Assembly (NCBI GenBank): GCA_027484885.1
Contig: JAIXSD010000686.1
Span: 1-13,614, forward strand
Length of the DNA stretch: 13,614 nucleotides
Origin: Rubrivivax sp.
Lineage (GTDB): Bacteria > Pseudomonadota > Gammaproteobacteria > Burkholderiales > Burkholderiaceae_C
Reading direction: 5' to 3'
Shown here: piece after piece, positions 6,637-12,526 of the stretch
Layout of the letters: each line of letters starts with the position of its first letter
Numbering within the stretch: the first letter of the stretch is position 1
The notes under the pieces: generated by a model
Told to the model about the DNA's origin: nothing
The model's database searches: none
Seen by the model: the letters and a program-made list of their open reading frames with translations, nothing else
Made by a program: the position numbers and the translations under genes

Positions 6637-7238
6637 ATGTCAGTCCCGTGGTTTGGATTGAGCCTCTAGGCAATGATGAGAGCAAGCGTGTTCAGCTCTC
6701 TAGATCGGCGCCGCGCTATCGTGTCGCGCAATGAGCCGTCCGACATCGGTAGCAGCCCTATCCATAGTTTGGTTGTTTCAAGCGGGTCTTCCGTGCCAGA
6801 GCTGGGTCGGGCCCTTGATTTGACGGCATGCAGTTCGCGTGCACGTTCTGGCGCCTGGTTCGACGCCGCCGGCCAAGAGCATCGCCCCGCTCTGGCTGTC
6901 GCCTGCGGCACCCAGGGCTCTGCTGCCGCGTCCGCCTTTGTAATGCTGTACCGGCTTTCCAGCGGCTCGGTGCGGTGAGGGTCTCTGGCGCCGGAGTGAG
7001 GAATGCAGCTGGCGAAGACGACGGGCGACGTAGCGCACGGCGGGAGGCAGGAGGGACATGTGGGGACTGTTGGAAATGCGCGCGCCGGGATTTCTAATTG
7101 AGACTTGACCCTCGGGTGTGTTTGTGCGGCGGCCTAGGCAACACCTGGGTTCTGCCGTCAACGCAGCGTCCTTCCGACCAGGCGATCCCGCACCTCGCAG
7201 GCAATCCGGGCCGCTCATGCCGGTATTCGCTCAACACT
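6637..7238. other. Gene-poor region upstream of lipase and sugar operon
   Basis: About 600 bp with no gene I can support. Minus-strand open frames (6666-6911 and 6778-7218) show no motif, no ribosome site and arginine/proline/serine-rich composition typical of non-coding GC-rich DNA. A plus-strand 32-codon frame at 7003-7101 has AGGA close before its ATG but no recognisable product. A 6-bp inverted repeat GAGAGC/GCTCTC lies at 6678-6700. The lipase promoter should be here (minus strand), yet no pair of good -35/-10 boxes was found. It may be a decayed gene or a dispersed repeat. Confidence 0.45.
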
Positions 7239-7251
7239 TGTTTAGTAAACA
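7239..7251. promoter_or_regulatory. Probable upstream operator for the LacI-family regulator
   Basis: TGTTTA-G-TAAACA is a perfect 13-bp palindrome, AT-rich inside GC-rich DNA. It lies 33 bp before the -35 box of the promoter at 7284, upstream of a LacI-family gene; such regulators bind palindromes of this size and usually sit near their own genes. A second site with the same core is at 7377-7387. Confidence 0.65.
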
Positions 7252-7283
7252 GCGCTAAAAACACCCGTCTTCGGTTGCTTTGG

Positions 7284-7312
7284 TTGACGCTCAAAAAAGC
7301 GCTGGATATAAA
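7284..7312 (+). promoter_or_regulatory. Sigma70-type promoter for the mannose operon
   Basis: TTGACG (7284-7289), a 17-base spacer and TATAAA (7307-7312): five of six bases match consensus in each box and the spacing is ideal. Transcription should begin near 7319-7321, giving a leader of about 206 bases before the regulator's ATG at 7527. The flanking palindromes imply repression by the LacI-family protein. Confidence 0.7.
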
Positions 7313-7376
7313 CATCACCCATGAATAAAGCCGGGTGAATTGCCTTCGCCCGAGCCTTGGAAGCGCACGATGATGC

Positions 7377-7387
7377 GTTTATTAAAC
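7377..7387. promoter_or_regulatory. Probable downstream operator
   Basis: GTTTA-T-TAAAC, an 11-bp palindrome with an odd centre, shares the ten symmetric core bases of the site at 7239-7251. Its centre (7382) is 137 bp from the other centre (7245), and it lies about 63 bp after the predicted transcription start. Two such sites around a promoter suggest cooperative binding or looping. Confidence 0.55.
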
Positions 7388-7463
7388 CCAAGATCGAAAA
7401 CACCGGAGACACCGTGTTGCTGACGCTGAAGCTGATTTCAGAAACGCCGCTGCTGGGCTTGTT

Positions 7464-7513
7464 GCGCGATCGCGCAGCGCTGGGCTGCGCGCCATCTTGC
7501 CTGCTCGGGCAAG
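7464..7513 (+). promoter_or_regulatory. Tandem hairpins in the leader before the regulator gene
   Basis: CGCGCAGC (7471-7478) pairs with GCTGCGCG (7484-7491) around GCTGG; five bases later CTTGCC (7496-7501) pairs with GGCAAG (7508-7513) around a 6-base loop. The palindrome GCGCGATCGCGC (7464-7475) overlaps the first and could form an alternative. They end just before the G-rich ribosome site and ATG (7527), so they could influence translation, stop transcription partly, or be incidental. Confidence 0.4.
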
Positions 7514-7526
7514 CTGGGGTGTCGGC

Positions 7527-8528
7527 ATGAGCGGAAACGGCAGCGGGGTCACCATCCGCGATATCGCCGAGGCCACGGGCTTGTCGATCGGCACCGTGTC
7601 GCGGGCGCTGAAGAACCAGGCCGGCATGACCGAGGTGACGCGCAACAAGGTGCGCGAGGCGGCGCAGCGGCTCGGTTATGACCTCTCGCAGCTGAAGAAG
7701 GGGCGCATCCGGCGCATCGCCTTCTTGCTGCACAGCCAGCACAACACGCTGGCCTCAAGCCCTTTCTTCTCGCCGGTGTTGCATGGCGCCGAGGCAGCCT
7801 GCCGGCGCGAGGGGATTGCGCTGTCCTTCATCGTCGTGGGCCCGGCCGAGCCGGTGCTGGAGCAGGTGCGTGTGCATGCGCCCGATGCGATCTTGTGCGC
7901 GGGCTTCTTCGAGCCCGAGGTGCTGAGCGCGCTGATGCTGACGGGCAAGCCCATGGTGCTGGTGGACATGAACCGGCGCGGCATGTCCTCGATCAACCCG
8001 GACAATGTGCTGGGCGGCTACCTGGCCACGCGGCACCTGCTGCGCAATGGCAAGCGGCGCATCGCCATGCTGTCGGGCTCGCCGGCGCACTACAGCATCC
8101 AGCAGCGCATCCGCGGCTTTCGCCGTGCGCTGTTCGAGGCCAAGGTGCATGCCGACCCAGAGCTTGAAGTCATCGTGCCCACCATGGGCGAGGGCGACGA
8201 GGGCGTGATGGAGGCCATGCGCAGCCTGCTGGCCCTGCCCAAGCGGCCCGACGCCGTGTTTTGCTACAACGACAGCACCGCCCTGGTGGCGATGAAGACC
8301 TGCGTCAACGAAGGCTTGAAGATCCCCTACGACATCATGGTTGTCGGCTTCGACGACATCAGCAGCGCGGCCGTGGCCGTGCCGCCGCTGAGCACGGTGC
8401 ATGTGGACAAGGAGGCGCTGGGTGCCTCGGGCGTGGAGTTATTGCTGCGCCTCAAACCCGATGAGCCCCCCACCGAACTGGTTCTGCCGGTCGAGATGAT
8501 CGTGCGTGAAAGCAGCAGTGACGATTGA
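7527..8528 (+). CDS. LacI-family transcriptional regulator of mannoside use
   Basis: 333 residues. Residues 8-30 (VTIRDIAEATGLSIGTVSRALKN) are the LacI-type helix-turn-helix, and the DNA-binding domain runs to RLGYD at about 52. The effector domain follows: FFSPVLHGAEAACRREGI (about 80-97), ILCAGFFEP, VLVDMNRRG, the hinge-facing ISMLS-like stretch RRIAMLSGSP, PDAVFCYNDSTALVAMK and VVGFDDISSAAVAVPPLSTVHVD, all standard for sugar-binding LacI proteins. The segment linking the two domains is about four residues shorter than usual and lacks the Pro-Asn…Ala-Arg-x-Leu hinge helix. The start at 7527 is preferred over TTG 7497 because the family's N-terminus begins a few residues before the helix-turn-helix and a GGGGT lies about 8 bases upstream. 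It is the first gene of the sugar operon and probably represses it through the two palindromes before it. The effector could be mannose, fructose or a mannosyl oligosaccharide. Confidence 0.92.
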   Translation: MSGNGSGVTIRDIAEATGLSIGTVSRALKNQAGMTEVTRNKVREAAQRLGYDLSQLKKGRIRRIAFLLHSQHNTLASSPFFSPVLHGAEAACRREGIALSFIVVGPAEPVLEQVRVHAPDAILCAGFFEPEVLSALMLTGKPMVLVDMNRRGMSSINPDNVLGGYLATRHLLRNGKRRIAMLSGSPAHYSIQQRIRGFRRALFEAKVHADPELEVIVPTMGEGDEGVMEAMRSLLALPKRPDAVFCYNDSTALVAMKTCVNEGLKIPYDIMVVGFDDISSAAVAVPPLSTVHVDKEALGASGVELLLRLKPDEPPTELVLPVEMIVRESSSDD

Positions 8529-8618
8529 TTCATTCATGGACCCATTCCCCCACATGCAAGGCATGGCCATGAAGCGATCGAAACCCGCCTCACGCCTCTA
8601 ACTTTTCAATTCACCACC

Positions 8619-9863
8619 ATGTCCAATCTCCCCGACTTTCGCTCTCGGGCGGTGCTGCTCGCCCATGCGCAGCACAGCATGAGCTTCTACCACCCGCGCT
8701 GCATCGACTGGAGCGGTGGCATGTACCACTTCTTCAAGGACGACGGCAGCGTCTACGACGCCGAGCAGCGCCACCTGGTCAGCAGCACGCGCTTCGTCTT
8801 CACCTACGCCATGGCCTACCGCCATTTCGGCGAGCCGGAGTACCTGGACGGCCTGCGCCATGCGCTGAAGTTCCTGCGCGAAGCTCACCGCGACACCGAG
8901 TTCGGCGGCTACAGCTGGCTGCTGCGTTGCCACAGTGGCGGCCGTGAGGTGCTGGACGGCACCCAGCATGCCTACGGCCAGGCCTTTGTGCTGCTGGCCT
9001 ACTCGCATGCGCTGATGGCCGGGCTGGAAGAGGCGGGCCCCTGGGTGGCCGAGACCTTCGCGCTGATGGAGCGCAGCTTCTGGGAGCCCGAGGCCGGTCT
9101 CTACGCCGACGAAGCCAGCCGCGACTGGCGCGAGCGCGGAAGCTACCGCGGCCAGAACGCGAACATGCACGCCTGCGAGGCCCTGCTGGCCGCCTACCGT
9201 GCCACGGGCGAAACGCGTTATCTGGAACGCGCCTACACCGTGGCCTTCAACATCACCCAGCGCCAGGCCGAGCGCTGCGGCGGCCTGATCTGGGAACACT
9301 ACGACAGCAACTGGCAGCCCGACTGGCAGTTCAACATCAACGACCCGGCCAATCTCTTCCGCCCCTGGGGCTACCAGCCCGGCCATTTCACCGAATGGGC
9401 CAAGCTGCTGCTGCAGCTGGAGTCGCTGGGCGGCGTGCTGGAGCGCGACCTGAGCTGGGCTCTGCCCACGGCCGAGCGCCTGTTCAAGGTGGCGGTGGAG
9501 AAGGGCTGGCATGCCGAGCATGGCGGCCTGTGCTACTCCATCTCGCCCGAGCTGGTGATCTGCGACGCGGACAAGTACTTCTGGGTCCAGGCCGAGAGCG
9601 CGGCCGCCGCCGCCCTGCTGGCCCAACGCACCCAGCACCCCTTCTACTGGGACTGGTACGAGCGCCTCTGGGCCTACAGCTGGACGCATTTTGTCGATCA
9701 CGAGCATGGCGCCTGGTGGCGCATCCTCGATGCGCAGAACCGCAAGTACAGCGACGAGAAGAGCCCGGCCGGCAAGGTGGACTATCACACCATGGGTGCC
9801 TGCTACGACATCGTGGCGGTGCTGGATGCCGCCGGCGCGGCCGAGGGGCGAGGCCATGCATGA
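8619..9863 (+). CDS. AGE-superfamily sugar isomerase, probably D-mannose isomerase
   Basis: 414 residues, no signal peptide, cytoplasmic. It is an (alpha/alpha)6-barrel protein of the N-acylglucosamine 2-epimerase superfamily, of the normal length for the mannose isomerase/YihS branch. The residues reported as catalytic in YihS-type isomerases have matching positions and spacing here: R58 (VSSTRF), H184 (RGQNANMH), H256 and E259 (GYQPGHFTEW), and H390 (DYHTMGA). The expected reaction is D-mannose to D-fructose, perhaps also lyxose/xylulose; cellobiose epimerase or sulfoquinovose isomerase activity is less likely given the neighbouring mannosidases. It begins 90 bp after the regulator gene without a clear ribosome site and overlaps the next gene by 8 bases (ATGCATGA). 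It supplies the substrate of the kinase that follows. Confidence 0.9.
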   Translation: MSNLPDFRSRAVLLAHAQHSMSFYHPRCIDWSGGMYHFFKDDGSVYDAEQRHLVSSTRFVFTYAMAYRHFGEPEYLDGLRHALKFLREAHRDTEFGGYSWLLRCHSGGREVLDGTQHAYGQAFVLLAYSHALMAGLEEAGPWVAETFALMERSFWEPEAGLYADEASRDWRERGSYRGQNANMHACEALLAAYRATGETRYLERAYTVAFNITQRQAERCGGLIWEHYDSNWQPDWQFNINDPANLFRPWGYQPGHFTEWAKLLLQLESLGGVLERDLSWALPTAERLFKVAVEKGWHAEHGGLCYSISPELVICDADKYFWVQAESAAAAALLAQRTQHPFYWDWYERLWAYSWTHFVDHEHGAWWRILDAQNRKYSDEKSPAGKVDYHTMGACYDIVAVLDAAGAAEGRGHA

Positions 9864-10797
9864 CGCCCCGCTGATGCTCTGCGTCGGCGAGGCGCTGACC
9901 GACATGATCCACCAGGGCGGGGCGCAGTGGCTGGCCCGCGTGGGCGGCTCCACCTGGAATGTGGCGCGTGCGCTGGCCGCGCTGGGCGAGCGCACTGCGT
10001 TTGCCGGTGCCGTCAGTGCCGACCGATTTGGTGATGAGCTCTGGGCCGCCAGCGAGGCCGTGGGCCTGGATCTGCGCCTGATGCAGCGCGCGCCGCACTC
10101 GCCCCTGCTGGCCATGGTGGAGCAGGGCGAGCCGCCACGCTACTTCTTCATCGGCGACGACAGCGCTGACCTTTATTTCGACCCCACGGTCCTGCCCGAG
10201 GGCTGGTCGCGCAAGCTGCGCTGGGCGCATTTCGGCGGCATCAGCCTGGCGCGCGAGCCCCTGGCCGGCCGCCTGGTCGCCTTGGCCGAGCATTTGAAAG
10301 AGCAGGGCGTGGCCATCAGCTACGACCCGAATTACCGCAAGGTGATGGACGAACGCTACACGCCGACGCTCCATCGCATGGCCGCGGTCGCCGACCTGAT
10401 CAAGGTCTCGGACGACGACCTGCGCGGTTTGTTCCCTGGGCTGGAACTGGATGCGGCGCTGCAGCGCCTGCGCGCGCTCAACCCCAGCGCGCTGTGCCTG
10501 CTGACCCGCGGTGGCCATGGTGCCAGCCTCTACCGTGGCGACGAGCGTGTGGACGCCTTGGCGCCGGCCGTGGCGGTGGTGGACACGGTGGGTGCGGGCG
10601 ATGCCAGCGCCGCCGGCCTGCTCTACAGCCTCAGCCGCCACCCTGATCGCCCTTTGCAAGCCCATCTGCACGCGGCGCTGGCCGCCGGCTCCGCCGCCTG
10701 CCTGCAGTCGGGCGCCACCCCACCGACCCCGCTGGCCATGGGCCAGTTGTTCGATCAGCTTCAAGAACAGCACGTGAAAGAGAAGGTTCCCTCATGA
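9856..10797 (+). CDS. PfkB-family sugar kinase, probably fructokinase
   Basis: 313 residues, cytoplasmic. The N-terminus MLCVGEALTDMI (7-18) and V-G-G-S-T-W-N-V-A-R-A-L-A-A-L-G (29-44) are the first PfkB signature and sugar-binding region. YDPNYR (156-161) and LIKVSDDDL follow in the usual order, and D243-T-V-G-A-G-D249 is the second signature with the anion hole and catalytic base D249. Length is normal for fructokinases. The start at 9856 is well placed, with AGGGGCGAGG upstream; earlier in-frame starts would lie inside the isomerase gene. It overlaps the isomerase stop by 8 bases and its own stop overlaps the next start as ATGA, so translation is probably coupled. In context it should convert fructose to fructose 6-phosphate with ATP, completing a mannose route that avoids mannose 6-phosphate. 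Another ketose or 2-keto-3-deoxygluconate as substrate is possible but fits the neighbours less well. Confidence 0.9.
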   Translation: MHDAPLMLCVGEALTDMIHQGGAQWLARVGGSTWNVARALAALGERTAFAGAVSADRFGDELWAASEAVGLDLRLMQRAPHSPLLAMVEQGEPPRYFFIGDDSADLYFDPTVLPEGWSRKLRWAHFGGISLAREPLAGRLVALAEHLKEQGVAISYDPNYRKVMDERYTPTLHRMAAVADLIKVSDDDLRGLFPGLELDAALQRLRALNPSALCLLTRGGHGASLYRGDERVDALAPAVAVVDTVGAGDASAAGLLYSLSRHPDRPLQAHLHAALAAGSAACLQSGATPPTPLAMGQLFDQLQEQHVKEKVPS

Positions 10798-12257
10798 GTC
10801 ACCGATTCTTGCCCTTGATTTCTTTGTCTTCGATTTCTTTGTCCTCGATGTCCTCGTCCTTGGTCCCGGCTCCGGCGCGCCGCGCGCTCAGCGGCCTGTG
10901 CCTGGCTGCCCTGGCCTCCATGGCCCAGGCTGCGCCGCTGCCCGCGCTGAAGCCTGTCAGCGAGGCCGAATCGGCCCAGCTGGCCCAGCGCGTCAAGGAA
11001 GAAACCCGCCACGCCTGGCGCGGCTACAAGCAGTACGCCTGGGGCCAGGACGCCCTCAAGCCGCTGAGCAAGAGCAGCCACAACTGGTACAAGAGCTCGC
11101 TGCTGATGACCCCGGTCGATGCGCTGAGCACCTTGCTGGTGATGGGACTGAAGGAAGAGTCCGACGAAGCGCGCGAGCTGATCGCCAGCCAGCTGAACTT
11201 CGACCAAGACCTCTCGGTGCAGAACTTCGAGATCACCATCCGCCTGCTGGGCGGCCTGGTGTCTGCCTACCAGCTCAGCGGCGATGCCCGCCTGCTGGCC
11301 AAGGCGGAAGACCTGGGCCGGCGCCTGCTGCCGGTGTTCGAGTCGCCCACCGGCCTGCCCTACACCCATGTCAATCTGCGCAGCGGCAAGGTCAGCGGCA
11401 CGATCAGCAACCCGGCCGAGACCGGCACGCTGATCATCGAGTTCGGCATGCTGAGCAAGCTGACCGGCCAGCCGATCTACTTTGAGAAAGCCAAGCGCGC
11501 CCTGGTGGAAACCTACCGCCGCGCTTCACCGGACGGCGTGGTCGGCTCGGCCATCAATGTCGAGACCGGCCGCTGGGAGCGCACCGACGCCCACATTGGC
11601 GGCGGCATCGATTCCTACTACGAGTACCTGTACAAATGCTGGCGCCTGTTCGGTGACAAGGAGTGCAAGGCCATGTGGGACCACAGCATCGCCGGTGTCA
11701 ACAAGGTGCTGGGCGACGAGACCCAAACCGGCTTCTGGTACGGCCACGCCGACATGAACACCGGCCGCCGCACCAAGACGCAGTACGGCGCGCTGGACGC
11801 CTTCATGCCAGCCCTGCTGGCCATCGGCGGCGATCTCAAGCGCGCCCGCAAGCTGCAGGAATCCAACCTGCGCATGTGGCGCCTGCATGGCATCGAGCCC
11901 GAGTCCATGGACTACAAGACCATGAAGGTGCTGTCGCCCGAGTACGCGCTGCGCCCCGAGATCGTTGAGTCGGCCTACTACCTGCACCAGCTCACCGGTG
12001 ACACCCGCTACCGCGCCATGGGCCGCGAGTTCTTCGAGGACTTCGTGCGCCACTGCCGCACGGAAGCGGGCTATGCGGCGCTGAAGGATGTGCGCACCAA
12101 GGTGCATGAAGACTCGATGGAGAGCTTCCTCTTCGCCGAGACCTTCAAGTACTTCTACCTGCTGTTCTCGCCGAAATCGGTGCTGGACTTTGACGCCGTG
12201 ACCTTCAACACCGAAGCCCACCCGATGCGCCTGTCGGCGCCGGTGCAGGCGCGCTGA
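10794..12257 (+). CDS. Secreted GH47 alpha-1,2-mannosidase
   Basis: 487 residues. It has an export signal (hydrophobic core about 31-44, cleavage near MAQA-AP, 46/47) behind an unusual serine-rich repeat. The rest matches glycoside hydrolase family 47, the inverting, calcium-dependent class I alpha-1,2-mannosidases. TRHAWRGYKQYAWGQDALKPLS (71-92) and TPVDALSTLLVMGL (106-119) are the N-terminal family motifs. FEITIRLLGGLVSAYQLSGD carries acidic E146 (E330 of human ER mannosidase I), GGIDSYYEYLYK carries D273 (D463), and LRPEIVESAYYL carries E389 (E599, probable base) and E392. The final FNTEAHP holds T473, the calcium-binding threonine. All key residues are present, so the enzyme should be active. 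It trims terminal alpha-1,2-mannose from high-mannose N-glycans or fungal mannan. It overlaps the kinase stop by 4 bases, with GAAGG 7 bases before its ATG. GH47 is mainly eukaryotic; bacterial members, such as the Caulobacter one, are few. Confidence 0.93.
   Translation: MSHRFLPLISLSSISLSSMSSSLVPAPARRALSGLCLAALASMAQAAPLPALKPVSEAESAQLAQRVKEETRHAWRGYKQYAWGQDALKPLSKSSHNWYKSSLLMTPVDALSTLLVMGLKEESDEARELIASQLNFDQDLSVQNFEITIRLLGGLVSAYQLSGDARLLAKAEDLGRRLLPVFESPTGLPYTHVNLRSGKVSGTISNPAETGTLIIEFGMLSKLTGQPIYFEKAKRALVETYRRASPDGVVGSAINVETGRWERTDAHIGGGIDSYYEYLYKCWRLFGDKECKAMWDHSIAGVNKVLGDETQTGFWYGHADMNTGRRTKTQYGALDAFMPALLAIGGDLKRARKLQESNLRMWRLHGIEPESMDYKTMKVLSPEYALRPEIVESAYYLHQLTGDTRYRAMGREFFEDFVRHCRTEAGYAALKDVRTKVHEDSMESFLFAETFKYFYLLFSPKSVLDFDAVTFNTEAHPMRLSAPVQAR
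10817..10860 (+). repeat. 15-bp tandem repeat in the GH47 signal region
   Basis: GATTTCTTTGTC(T/C)TC occurs twice in tandem (10817-10831, 10832-10846), and a shorter degenerate unit follows (GATGTCCTCGTCCT). It is AT-richer than its surroundings and encodes Leu-Ser-Ser-Ile-Ser-type repeats ahead of the true signal peptide. An ATG at 10848 (residue 19) inside it would give a conventional signal peptide on its own. Confidence 0.75.
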
Positions 12258-12300
12258 GCAAGGGGCTTGCAATGAAGCAATTGGCTAGGTTGTGTATTCG

Positions 12301-12336
12301 GGTGCCACTGCGTGAGACGCAGGCTGGCGGCGCACC
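12301..12336 (+). repeat. Compound hairpin after the GH47 gene
   Basis: CTGCGT (12308-12313) pairs perfectly with ACGCAG (12317-12322) around GAG; an outer pair GGTGC (12301-12305)/GCACC (12332-12336) can close it. It lies 44 bp past the GH47 stop and may protect the transcript end or act with the next hairpin. Confidence 0.4.
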
Positions 12337-12356
12337 CCTGCGACTCCATGTCCTCC

Positions 12357-12380
12357 GCCCGCTTCGCGGGCTCCCCCTTT
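12357..12380 (+). terminator. Possible terminator of the LacI-GH47 operon
   Basis: GCCCGC (12357-12362) and GCGGGC (12366-12371) form a perfect 6-bp GC stem with a TTC loop, followed by TCCCCCTTT with only three T in a row. Placement after the operon suits a terminator, probably leaky. Confidence 0.4.
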
Positions 12381-12526
12381 ACTTACGTCGCAGGGGCACG
12401 CCACCAGTCTGCTTGGCGCCTGTAACGAACGGGGATTTTGCGGAACGCCAGATGGTGGACCGCGGCGGATGGTGGATGGGTGCGGCCACGGAAGTCAAGG
12501 AGGAGGTCGCGGAGCGGCCGGGGGAC

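Larger units (their letters stand above)
7339..7530 (+). pseudogene. Short broken reading frame before the regulator gene
   Basis: An ATG at 7321, at the predicted transcription start, is followed after five codons by TGA (7336-7338). The same frame then stays open for 63 codons to TGA 7528-7530, which overlaps the regulator's ATG as ATGA. The peptide (…HDDAFIKPKIENTGDTVLL…) has mixed polar and hydrophobic composition unlike random GC-rich translation, but no family is recognised and there is no strong start inside. It may be the end of a lost gene whose stop coupled to the regulator, or part of an untranslated leader. Confidence 0.3.
12258..12526 (+). other. Intergenic region between GH47 and GH92 genes
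   Basis: 269 bp with no supported gene. It holds two hairpins (12301-12336 and 12357-12371), the second followed by TCCCCCTTT, and then about 150 bp leading to the GH92 gene. No copy of the GTTTANTAAAC palindrome and no clear sigma70 boxes were found, so GH92 may be expressed by read-through or from an unrecognised promoter. Confidence 0.5.

Noticed and set aside
6778..7218. Minus-strand open frame of 146 codons upstream of the lipase
   Set aside because: No ribosome site, no motif, Arg/Pro/Ser-rich composition; kept only as part of the unexplained region.
7242..7742. Minus-strand open frame crossing the promoter and the regulator's start
   Set aside because: It runs across the promoter, both hairpins and the helix-turn-helix coding region, all of which are better explained on the plus strand.
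8598..10115. Long open frame (505 codons) on the minus strand, opposite the isomerase and kinase genes
   Set aside because: It lies antisense to two genes with clear family motifs, is rich in Gln/His/Ala/Val as expected from reversed GC-biased codons, and shows no domain.
9484..10773. Minus-strand open frame opposite the kinase gene
   Set aside because: Same reason: a mirror of high-GC third positions, no motif, no ribosome site.
11526..12272. Minus-strand open frame opposite the GH47 gene
   Set aside because: Antisense to conserved GH47 catalytic motifs; no independent evidence of coding.
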